DNA from: Dehalococcoidia bacterium
GTDB taxonomy: Bacteria; Chloroflexota; Dehalococcoidia; Tepidiformales; Tepidiformaceae
Direction of reading: 5' to 3'
DNA length: 5,293 bases
Assembly (NCBI GenBank): GCA_007126855.1
Contig: SLAK01000241.1
Span: forward strand, 1 to 5,293
Shown: one piece after another, positions 1 through 5,293 of the stretch
Position numbering within the stretch: the first letter of the stretch is position 1
Layout of the letters: every line of letters begins with the position of its first letter
The notes under the pieces: model-generated
Database searches by the model: none
What the model was told of the DNA's origin: nothing
The model's input: only the letters and a program-made list of their open reading frames with translations
Made by a program: the position numbers and the translations under genes

Positions 1-138
1 CTGTGGCACGGCTACACGGATAACTACATCCCCGTCTATGCAGCGGGGCATGACCTGCGCAACCGCATCACGCCGGCCACGCTGGGCAGCCACTTCCGCG
101 ACGGCCTGATGGCAAGCGTTGGGGTGGGCGCGCAATGA
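1..138 (+). CDS. mtaB: tRNA t6A37 methylthiotransferase MtaB, C-terminal end (5' partial)
   Basis: Only the last 45 codons are present, open at the left edge and ending in TGA. The visible peptide begins LWHGYTDNYIPVYA and continues with a DLRNRITPATL stretch, which resembles the C-terminal TRAM-type RNA-binding domain of MtaB/MiaB-family radical SAM methylthiotransferases, where a 'G-T/Y-x-D-N-Y-x-x-V' strand is typical. MtaB adds a methylthio group to N6-threonylcarbamoyladenosine at position 37 of tRNAs, using S-adenosylmethionine and two iron-sulfur clusters in the cytoplasm. The radical SAM core and the cluster-binding cysteines lie outside the window, so the distinction from MiaB or RimO rests on this short tail only. 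Its stop overlaps the next start (ATGA at 135-138), indicating co-transcription and probable translational coupling. Confidence 0.72.
   Translation: MWHGYTDNYIPVYAAGHDLRNRITPATLGSHFRDGLMASVGVGAQ
121..128 (+). promoter_or_regulatory. Ribosome binding site for the AmaP-like gene
   Basis: A purine-rich GGGGTGGG lies inside the end of mtaB, six bases before the ATG at 135. It supports that start and, with the ATGA overlap, suggests that ribosomes finishing mtaB can reinitiate directly. Confidence 0.5.
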
Positions 139-1025
139 ACGTGTTCAACCGGACCTTCCTGGGCCTCTATAGCCTGCTCTGGTTCGGCGCCTGCGTGGGG
201 CTGATCGCGATGGCGTGGAACACCGGCCAGATGCTCGACATCAATATCGGCAACTTCAGCCTGCAGGCCTTCATCTTGAGCGACTCAACGGACCGGTGGG
301 TCTTCAGCATCGTCGTGGGCCTGCTCGGCAGCGTGGGGCTGATCACCTTCTTTTCGGCGTTTAGGCAGGCTGGCGTATCGGGCTCGAAGTCCATCCGCGC
401 GCGCAGGCCCGACGGGACGATCGTCGACGTCGACAGCGAGGTGGTCGAAGGGATGCTGCGCGACGAGCTGGAGGCGCTGCCGCACATCCGCCAGGCCAAC
501 CCGCTGGTGCGGTCGAATGGCGGCGTGGTGGATTCGCAGATCAGCGTGTCGATCGATGCCGGCGCGCGCATCGCCGATGTCACCGCTGCGGTGAACGAGG
601 CCACCGGCGCCGTGTTGAAGCACCGCATAGGCGCGCAGCAGGTGCGGCGGCCGGTCATCCACATCACCTACGACGAGGTCGCCGCCCGGCCTTCGAGCGG
701 GGCACCACGGCACGTTGAGCCCGCGGAGGGACCACTGCCACCGCCCCCGCCGCCACCGCCGGAGCGGGCGATCTCCTACGCGGCAGATGCGAACCCGGTG
801 CCGCCGCCGCCCGACGAGGGTATCCTGCCGCCGCCACCGCAACGAGCCCGGACCGAAACGTTGCTCTGGGATGCCCCCTCGGAGCGCCAGTCCGAAGATG
901 GAGGAGGCGCGCACAAGGAATGGAGCCCGGAGGGCGCAGAGCACGACCCGTCCCTGCCACCACCGCCGCCCCCGCCGGGCGAGAACGATGACACGACGAT
1001 CATTGGGGAGGACCACCGTGCCTGA
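135..1025 (+). CDS. AmaP-like membrane-anchored Asp23/Gls24-domain protein with polyproline tail
   Basis: The 296-residue product has three parts. Residues about 7-28 and 54-76 are hydrophobic and should form two membrane helices (an N-terminal hairpin). Residues about 88-182 have the pattern of an Asp23/Gls24 (alkaline shock) domain: a short strand (GTIVDVD), a helix starting SEVVEGMLRDEL, a strand VVDSQISVSIDAG, a helix IADVTAAVNEATGAVL and a closing strand VRRPVIHITYDE. This order, hairpin then domain, matches AmaP, which anchors Asp23 to the membrane in Firmicutes. Residues 185-296 form an acidic, probably disordered tail with proline runs of 8 (202-209), 4 (223-226), 4 (232-235) and 7 (275-281); I know of no such tail in classical AmaP. 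It overlaps mtaB by 4 bases and scpB by 8. The role is inferred: a membrane scaffold, perhaps in envelope stress. Domain assignment is from pattern only. Confidence 0.72.
   Translation: MNVFNRTFLGLYSLLWFGACVGLIAMAWNTGQMLDINIGNFSLQAFILSDSTDRWVFSIVVGLLGSVGLITFFSAFRQAGVSGSKSIRARRPDGTIVDVDSEVVEGMLRDELEALPHIRQANPLVRSNGGVVDSQISVSIDAGARIADVTAAVNEATGAVLKHRIGAQQVRRPVIHITYDEVAARPSSGAPRHVEPAEGPLPPPPPPPPERAISYAADANPVPPPPDEGILPPPPQRARTETLLWDAPSERQSEDGGGAHKEWSPEGAEHDPSLPPPPPPPGENDDTTIIGEDHRA
1005..1011 (+). promoter_or_regulatory. Ribosome binding site fixing the scpB GTG start
   Basis: GGGGAGG is a near-ideal Shine-Dalgarno sequence, six bases before the GTG at 1018. It decides the scpB start against the much longer upstream open frame that begins at 715. 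Confidence 0.8.
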
Positions 1026-1581
1026 CGCTGCCGGAACGACCGCGCCACCGAAGACCGAATTGCCCTGGGTGCTGGAAGCGCTCCTGTTTGTTGCCGAAGA
1101 ACCGCAGCCGTTGAGCGCGCTGGCCCGCGCGGCGGGGGTGGGCGAAGGCGCCGCCCGGAAGGCGCTTAAGCAGCTCGCGGAGGACTACGAAGCGCGCGGG
1201 CTGCGCGTGCAGGAAGACGGCCAGCGCTACCAGCTCGTAACCGCGCCGGGCTATGCGCCCTATGTTGCGGCCTTCCTGGATGCGGGGCCGGGCCAGCGCC
1301 TTTCCCGCGCGGCGCTGGAAACCCTCACCATCATCGCCTATCGCCAGCCCTGTACGCGGGCAGACGTGGAGACCATCCGCGGGGTGAACAGCGACCGGCT
1401 GATCGCGACGCTGGAGCAGCGCGGGCTCATCGAGCACGTCGGCAACGCCGAGGCGCCCGGGCGGCCCAAGCTCTACCGGACGACGATGAAATTCTTCGAG
1501 CATTTCGGCATGCGGGGGCCGGAGGATCTCCCGCCGTTGCCCGAAGATGAACAGCCCCTCGAAGAAGCGAGCCCGTTCTAA
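1018..1581 (+). CDS. scpB: SMC-Scp complex subunit ScpB
   Basis: The product is a 187-residue ScpB, the usual length for this family. ScpB dimers bind the kleisin ScpA and, with SMC, form the bacterial condensin that organises and segregates the chromosome. Two winged-helix domains are visible: an N-terminal one at about 15-80 (LPWVLEALLFVAEEPQPLSA onward) and a C-terminal one at about 95-165. The latter holds the family hallmark segments LSRAALETLTIIAYRQPCTR (95-114), the IRGVNSD motif (120-126), L..RGLIEHVG (132-142), PGRPKLY (147-153) and FFEHFGMRGPEDLPPL near the end. GTG at 1018 is chosen because of the strong ribosome binding site and because the domain starts soon after. The gene overlaps the AmaP-like gene by 8 bases and ends 3 bases before the DUF503 start. 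The usual partner gene scpA is not next to it in this window. Confidence 0.96.
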   Translation: MPDAAGTTAPPKTELPWVLEALLFVAEEPQPLSALARAAGVGEGAARKALKQLAEDYEARGLRVQEDGQRYQLVTAPGYAPYVAAFLDAGPGQRLSRAALETLTIIAYRQPCTRADVETIRGVNSDRLIATLEQRGLIEHVGNAEAPGRPKLYRTTMKFFEHFGMRGPEDLPPLPEDEQPLEEASPF

Positions 1582-1584
1582 GCC

Positions 1585-1875
1585 GTGATCATCGGCGTCT
1601 TGCGTATCTCCATGCGGTTGCCGTCGCGAGACCTGAAGGGGCGCCGCGCCATTGTCCGCCCGGTGGTGGAACGCCTGCGCAGCCGCTACAACGCCGCGGT
1701 CGCCGAGGTGGGCGAACTGAACGATCCCGCGTCGGCCACCATCGGGATCGTGTGTATTTCGAACGAATCCGGCCACGCAGACTCGCAGCTGCAATCAATC
1801 GCCGGCGCCGTGGAGGACTGGCGGCTGGACGCGGAGATCATCGATATCGAGACCGAATTGATCAGTTACGGCTGA
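1585..1875 (+). CDS. DUF503 family protein (YlxP-like)
   Basis: This 96-residue product matches the full length and layout of the DUF503/YlxP family: an opening strand IIGVLRISMRLP, the conserved 'LKGRR.IVRPVVERLRSRYN' helix (residues 17-36), AAVAEVGELND (38-48), the strand ATIGIVCISN (51-60) and a final helix plus strand ending IDIETELISYG. The family is small, cytoplasmic and ferredoxin-like; its biochemical function is not settled. In Firmicutes ylxP sits between infB and rbfA, suggesting a link to ribosome maturation, but here it is the last gene after scpB. The GTG start at 1585 places the conserved first strand at the N-terminus. No clear Shine-Dalgarno sequence precedes it, so translation probably depends on reinitiation 3 bases after the scpB stop. 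Confidence 0.9.
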   Translation: MIIGVLRISMRLPSRDLKGRRAIVRPVVERLRSRYNAAVAEVGELNDPASATIGIVCISNESGHADSQLQSIAGAVEDWRLDAEIIDIETELISYG

Positions 1876-1911
1876 CCCCGTTGCTGCCTACCTCTGGCGG
1901 TAGCCGCGGGG
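1876..1911. terminator. Candidate bidirectional terminator hairpin between convergent genes
   Basis: CCCCG (1876-1880) pairs perfectly with CGGGG (1907-1911). Inside, after a 2x2 mismatch, GCTGCC (1883-1888) pairs with GGTAGC (1899-1904) including one G-T pair, leaving a 10-base loop. The element fills the space between the TGA at 1873-1875 and the minus-strand TAA at 1916-1918. There is no T-tract on either side, so it is not a classical intrinsic terminator; position and symmetry are the main support. Confidence 0.42.
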
Positions 1912-1915
1912 ATGC

Positions 1916-2398
1916 TTAGCCCTGTGGAAGCGTGTCCTTGCGGATGGTGTTGAGCCTGAGCAAATGCCAGGCGACACCGATGGCGATGCCAAGCAGGATG
2001 AGGTTGACCCACACTGGCGTTGGCACGAAGACGATCGTGGAACCGATGCCCAGCCACAGGCTGGTGATAGAAATGATCTTCGCGCGGAGGGTAGCGCCTT
2101 TGTGCTCCTGGTAGTTCCGCAGGTAGCTGCCGAAGAGGCGGTTCGTCGTGAGCCAGCGATAGGCACGGGGCGAGCTTCGGCCGTAGCAGGCGGCGGCCAG
2201 GATGAGGAAGATGGTGGTGGGCCAGAGCGGGACGAAGATACCGATGACCCCGGCCCCGACAAAGACGCTCCCGATGCCCATGTAGAAGGTCCGCATAGTT
2301 GAGCTGCGGCTGGGCCTTACCAATTTCTCGGGGCGCTCGGCCGTTTCTGGCGCGGTCACGGTCTCGCTGCTAGTGGCCGTTCCTGTCAAATCTGCCAT
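1916..2398 (-). CDS. DUF454 / YbaN-like inner-membrane protein
   Basis: The 160-residue product matches the DUF454 (YbaN) family of small inner-membrane proteins of unknown function. The signature is visible: a first hydrophobic segment (about 38-56), then VPLWPTTIFLILAAACYGRS (56-75), the loop SPRAYRWL..NRLFG (76-90), SYLRNYQEHKGATLRAK (91-107), and two more hydrophobic segments at about 108-125 and 129-147. In this family the 'P-L-x-P-T-T-x-F-L-L-A' and 'R-S-S-P' segments are the most conserved. About 35 polar, Thr/Glu-rich residues precede the family core, so translation may instead start at the ATG at 2296 (residue 35). Neither start has a strong ribosome binding site; the longer frame is kept. 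It lies 90 bases downstream of the universal stress gene and is the last gene of the minus-strand block. Confidence 0.88.
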   Translation of the reverse strand: MADLTGTATSSETVTAPETAERPEKLVRPSRSSTMRTFYMGIGSVFVGAGVIGIFVPLWPTTIFLILAAACYGRSSPRAYRWLTTNRLFGSYLRNYQEHKGATLRAKIISITSLWLGIGSTIVFVPTPVWVNLILLGIAIGVAWHLLRLNTIRKDTLPQG

Positions 2399-2488
2399 AT
2401 CGCGCTGCCCCGTGTCCGGTTGGCAGTTTCGAGTATGCTGGATAGTGCCGCATTAGACCAGAGGCCGGAAGGCGGGGAGGCAGCAAAC

Positions 2489-3349
2489 TTACGGCCGCCG
2501 GACCAGCATCACCGGGGTTTTGGCGTGCTTGAGCACCCCCACGGCCACGCTGCCGGCAAGGATGTGTTGCCGTGCCGAATAACCGCGCGTGGCCATGGCG
2601 ACAGCCTGGACGCCGAGCTCCTCGGCGACCCGGAGGATGGCGGCGTCGACCCGTTCGAAGTCGGGCAGCGTCCCCACCAGGCAGGTCGCGAGCTCGGGGT
2701 TGGGAAGGGCATCGCGCTCGGTCTCCAGGCCTTCGAGTGCCGCGCGGAGCTCCTGCTCTTCGCCCTCGTCGCCGAGGCGTGGTTCATACAGATGCATCAG
2801 CACCAGGCGCAGCCGGCCGTTGCGGAGCAGCGGTTGGAGGGCATCGATGCAGGCGCGGGACGCCTGGCTACCATCGTCGGCGATGAGCAGGGTGTAGTCC
2901 GTGTCCGTGGCCGGTGCCTCGGGCGCCTGCGGACCGACGACCAGCGCCGGCACGCGCGCACCCGCCACGACGCCCATGGCCACGCTGCCCAGCACCGTGC
3001 GCCGGAAAAGCCCGGCGCCGTGCGAGCCCATCGCGATGGCCTTGGCATTGGTGCTTTCCGCGGTGCGAATGATGGTCGCGGCGACGGAGTCCTTCGCTTC
3101 CAGCACAGGGATCGAGACCTGGCCGGATCCGCCGGCTTCCTCTAGCTGCTTGCTGACCTCGTCCTTGAGCGCGGCGGCAACGTCGGCGATTACCTGGTCC
3201 GAGTCATTCTTGCCCTGGACAAGGTCGATGCGCGGGTCGAGCACGCGGATCACGTGGACGCCCAGGCCGCTGGCCTTCGCGAAGGCGACGGCGTGGCGCA
3301 GCACCCGCGGTGTGGTGGAGGTTTCATCGACGCAAACGAGAAGTGTCAC
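2489..3349 (-). CDS. Universal stress protein with two UspA domains
   Basis: The 286-residue product is a tandem UspA protein, a soluble cytoplasmic family that binds ATP and is induced by starvation, hypoxia or damage. Domain 1 spans about 1-139, with the first strand TLLVCVDET (Asp8) and the complete ATP-loop pattern G-2x-G-9x-G-S at G108, G111, G121 and S122. Domain 2 spans about 151-286, with strand YTLLIADDG (Asp158) and a matching loop ATRG...GS at residues 253-267, where the first glycine is replaced by Ala253. Domain 1 is therefore likely to bind ATP and domain 2 possibly less well. The start is GTG at 3349, directly before the first strand; the nearby upstream ATG is out of frame. 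It lies 70 bases after the stop of the large membrane protein gene and 90 bases before the DUF454 gene, so joint transcription is plausible. Confidence 0.93.
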   Translation of the reverse strand: MTLLVCVDETSTTPRVLRHAVAFAKASGLGVHVIRVLDPRIDLVQGKNDSDQVIADVAAALKDEVSKQLEEAGGSGQVSIPVLEAKDSVAATIIRTAESTNAKAIAMGSHGAGLFRRTVLGSVAMGVVAGARVPALVVGPQAPEAPATDTDYTLLIADDGSQASRACIDALQPLLRNGRLRLVLMHLYEPRLGDEGEEQELRAALEGLETERDALPNPELATCLVGTLPDFERVDAAILRVAEELGVQAVAMATRGYSARQHILAGSVAVGVLKHAKTPVMLVRRP

Positions 3350-3372
3350 GGGACAGTTCTACCATGTCTTGC

Positions 3373-3396
3373 GCCGCGGGCACGAGGGCGCGCGGC
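3373..3396 (-). other. GC-rich inverted repeat before the universal stress gene
   Basis: GCCGCG (3373-3378) and CGCGGC (3391-3396) form a perfect 6-base stem with a 12-base loop, in the 70-base gap between the large membrane protein stop (3420-3422) and the GTG at 3349. A competing stem of GGCCT (3394-3398) with AGGCC (3415-3419) shares three bases with it. No T-tract follows. It could be a weak attenuator, an operator or chance in GC-rich DNA. Confidence 0.22.
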
Positions 3397-3419
3397 CTGA
3401 ACTTGATGGACGGGAGGCC

Positions 3420-5293
3420 CTATTCGTCCCAGGTCACACGCAGGAGTTTGCCGCCGGCGAAGACGAAGCCGGCGTCGTCGCGCATGCTGAGCGCCGCCAT
3501 GTCGCCGAAGCTTTCGTGCCTGTACTGGCGGACGAAGGTGCCGTCGCGCCGGAGCACGACGATGCGGTCGTTCGCCGAGTCGGACATGGCGATAAAGCCT
3601 TCGCCGAAGGCCCAGGGTGTGGCGGGCTGGCTGAGGCGCCTGTCGATCCCGGCCTGGGACAACTCGAGAACGAGCTCGCCGCTGTAGCGCTGCAGGGTGC
3701 CGGCGGTGGATGAAGTGATGAGCTCGTCATCGATCAGGATGCGGACGGCGCTGTTCAGGTCGGGCCGGGCCTGCACGATCTGCGGCTCATAGGGGAAGCT
3801 GCCGTCGATGCCGGTCATGCGGTAGACGGTGCCCTGGCTCGCATCGAGCACGTAGAGCTCGCCGTTATGCGCGGTGATGTCGGTGAGCTGTGTCCCGGCG
3901 GGCAGGTTGGCCTGGACGTGGTGGATCTCGCCCGTTTCGGGGGTCACCGCCCAGAGGACGCCGTCGCGGTCGGCGACCAGCAGGTGGCCGCCGTCCGGTT
4001 CGAGCAGGCCGCGATAGTAGGCAATGGCTGCGGGCCGGCCATGACCGGCATCCGCATCTTCACGGTAGACCGTGGACGGGCTGCCACCGTCGAGCGGCTG
4101 GGCGATAACCTGCGCGCCCGTGGTGTCCATGAGGTAGGCAACGCCGTGGCCGACGACGATATCCGACGGCGTGACCGGGCTGTCGCCATAGGATTCAAGG
4201 CTGCCGATAAGCTCGACGCGCGCGGGCTGGGTGACGGCGTCGAGCGTGGCTATCTCGGCGCGGACCTCGTTCAACAATTGCTGGGTGGTGGTGCTGGTGC
4301 CGCCCACCTGTTCGGCTTCCAGGAGCAGCGCCCGGGCCTCGGTGAGGGCGGAGCGTTGCTCGGCGGGGTCGTCCTGCACGCGCGCGGCGGCGAGCTGGCG
4401 TTCGGCGGAATCGAGCAAGGCGGCGACGCGGTCGTTGGTGTCCGAATCGAGCAAGCCGGGGAGGGCCAGGAACGCCATGATCCCGAGCAGCAGCACCGCG
4501 CCGATGCCCACGACAAAGCGGGTGGAGGGCGCGTTGGCGACTGCAGCGGACCGGCGGGAAAGCACGCCGTTGCCGCGCCAGCGGCCTCCCATGCTTCGGC
4601 GGGGGCGCACCAGGGGCGTGGCGCCATAGCTTGCGGGTTCCTCCGCAGGCGCCGTGGTCTCGGCGCCGGGCTGGCCGCTCTTGCGTTTGCGCCGGCGTAC
4701 AAGCTCGTTTGGCAGTGGTGCATGGCTCACCCCGGGGTCTGGCCGCGGGTGCACGCGTTCGGGCACCAGGCTACGGGCAAAGCTGGCCGAAGGTGACGCG
4801 CTGACTTCGCGCGCCGGCGGCCGTGGCTCGCCGCCATCGGCGTCTTCGCTGTTGTGCCAGGCAGGGCGGCCGCGAGCTGATTCTGCAACGGCGGCTGCCG
4901 ATACCGCGGCAAAGCTGCTGGCCGATGCACGCTCGCGCCCCGCGGCTGCCAGGCTGCGGAGCGGTGTGTCCCCGGCTGCGCGGCGCAGCGGCGCGAGCTC
5001 AACCGGCTTTTCGGCAATGTGCGCGCGGGGGATGTGCGGGCGTGCCGAGATGTGCGTGAGCTTGGTGCGCGCGGCGTTGATCCTGGCGCCGTGGCCCGTA
5101 TCCAGCGGGTCGGTGAAGAGGCTGGGCTGCAGCCCCTGGCTAACCTGCACGCGGTGTGTCGAGTCGCCGCCGATGATCGGCTCATCATCGTCGCTTGCTG
5201 CGTCATCCTCGCCGTGCGTGTCCTCGGCATAGGCTGCCGGGGCGCGCTCTTCCGGCGCTTCCACGAGCATGACGGTGATGTGGCGAAGGTGGC
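3420..5293 (-). CDS. Single-pass membrane protein with disordered linker and beta-propeller-like domain; probable PP2C-type N-terminus outside window (5' partial)
   Basis: The frame stays open through the right edge, so the ATG at 5270 is probably internal. The residues before it read HLRHITVMLVEA, which resembles the last strand of PP2C/PPM phosphatases (usually D-N-I-T-V). Numbering from that Met: residues about 8-245 are Ala/Pro/Arg/Glu-rich and probably disordered, with basic clusters (RRRKRK at 192-197 and RRSMGGRWRG at 224-233). Residues about 251-271 form one strong transmembrane helix, and the positive charge before it places the N-terminus inside. Residues 277-348 are helical and charged. 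Residues about 351-613 show repeated strand patterns such as GVAYLMDTTGAQVIAQPL, HLLVADRDGVLWAV, GELYVLDASQGTVYRM and DRIVVLRRDGTFVRQY, typical of a beta-propeller. A membrane-spanning signalling protein with an external sensor is inferred. I cannot name the family. It heads the visible minus-strand block, 70 bases before the stress gene. Confidence 0.8.
   Translation of the reverse strand, partial: HLRHITVMLVEAPEERAPAAYAEDTHGEDDAASDDDEPIIGGDSTHRVQVSQGLQPSLFTDPLDTGHGARINAARTKLTHISARPHIPRAHIAEKPVELAPLRRAAGDTPLRSLAAAGRERASASSFAAVSAAAVAESARGRPAWHNSEDADGGEPRPPAREVSASPSASFARSLVPERVHPRPDPGVSHAPLPNELVRRRKRKSGQPGAETTAPAEEPASYGATPLVRPRRSMGGRWRGNGVLSRRSAAVANAPSTRFVVGIGAVLLLGIMAFLALPGLLDSDTNDRVAALLDSAERQLAAARVQDDPAEQRSALTEARALLLEAEQVGGTSTTTQQLLNEVRAEIATLDAVTQPARVELIGSLESYGDSPVTPSDIVVGHGVAYLMDTTGAQVIAQPLDGGSPSTVYREDADAGHGRPAAIAYYRGLLEPDGGHLLVADRDGVLWAVTPETGEIHHVQANLPAGTQLTDITAHNGELYVLDASQGTVYRMTGIDGSFPYEPQIVQARPDLNSAVRILIDDELITSSTAGTLQRYSGELVLELSQAGIDRRLSQPATPWAFGEGFIAMSDSANDRIVVLRRDGTFVRQYRHESFGDMAALSMRDDAGFVFAGGKLLRVTWDE

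Noticed and set aside
285..1016. 243-codon minus-strand open frame with Arg-rich product
   Set aside because: It is antisense to the AmaP-like gene; its arginine-rich product is typical of a reverse-strand reading of GC-rich coding DNA.
715..1017. Open frame upstream of and continuous with scpB, which would give a 288-residue protein
   Set aside because: The extra N-terminus is an Arg/Pro-rich out-of-frame reading of the AmaP-like gene; the strong ribosome binding site at 1005-1011 and family length fix the start at 1018.
1000..1794. 264-codon minus-strand open frame
   Set aside because: It is antisense to scpB and DUF503, both firmly identified.
2399..2488. Promoter or terminator in the gap between the universal stress gene and the DUF454 gene
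   Set aside because: I could find only loose -10-like hexamers (for example CATACT on the minus strand) without a fitting -35, and only a 3-base stem; nothing supportable.
2420..3145. 241-codon plus-strand open frame
   Set aside because: It is antisense to the clearly recognisable universal stress gene and its product shows no domain.
2901..3713. 270-codon plus-strand open frame spanning the 3350-3419 gap
   Set aside because: It is antisense to the universal stress gene and to the large membrane protein gene, has a low-complexity product and no family features.
3867..4796. 309-codon plus-strand open frame
   Set aside because: It lies wholly antisense to the large membrane protein; its product is Gly/Ala/Arg-rich without family features, as expected for a shadow frame in GC-rich DNA.
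5268..5270. ATG at 5270 as the true start of the large membrane protein
   Set aside because: The frame is open upstream to the window edge, the preceding residues form a plausible PP2C-like strand running into the Met, and there is no ribosome binding site before it.

Overview
The window is GC-rich, densely coding bacterial chromosome. The small GTG-started genes, the Shine-Dalgarno-type sites and the gene families (MtaB, an AmaP/Asp23-like protein, ScpB, DUF503, tandem UspA, DUF454, and a membrane protein with a probable PP2C-type N-terminus and a beta-propeller-like C-terminus) would fit a high-GC member of the Chloroflexota, possibly Dehalococcoidia-like. That placement is an inference from family combination and composition; no marker in the window proves it. 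I see no tRNA, rRNA, CRISPR array, insertion sequence or phage gene, and no compositional break suggesting recent transfer.

Layout: two convergent gene blocks meet at about 1876-1915. The plus-strand block (1-1875) is a compact operon: the 3' end of mtaB (tRNA methylthiotransferase), an AmaP-like membrane protein with an Asp23/Gls24-like domain and a polyproline-rich tail, scpB (condensin-associated segregation protein) and a DUF503/YlxP-like gene. Junctions are a 4-base ATGA overlap, an 8-base overlap and a 3-base gap, so the genes are almost certainly co-transcribed and probably translationally coupled. The promoter lies outside the window.

The minus-strand block (5293 to 1916) reads, in transcription order: a large single-pass membrane protein whose 5' end is cut by the window edge, a tandem-domain universal stress protein, and a DUF454/YbaN-like inner-membrane protein. 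Gaps of 70 and 90 bases separate them; they may be one transcript, but internal promoters cannot be excluded. A GC-rich imperfect hairpin sits exactly between the two convergent stop codons and is the best candidate for a shared transcription stop.

Functionally the plus block mixes housekeeping roles (tRNA modification, chromosome segregation) with a possible membrane-anchored stress protein, while the minus block looks like an envelope or stress-signalling set. The least ordinary items are the AmaP-like protein with its acidic polyproline tail placed directly before scpB, and the large protein with a disordered cytoplasmic linker, one transmembrane helix and an external beta-propeller-like sensor region, probably headed by a PP2C-type phosphatase or pseudophosphatase domain outside the window. 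I did not find a clear-cut new system.
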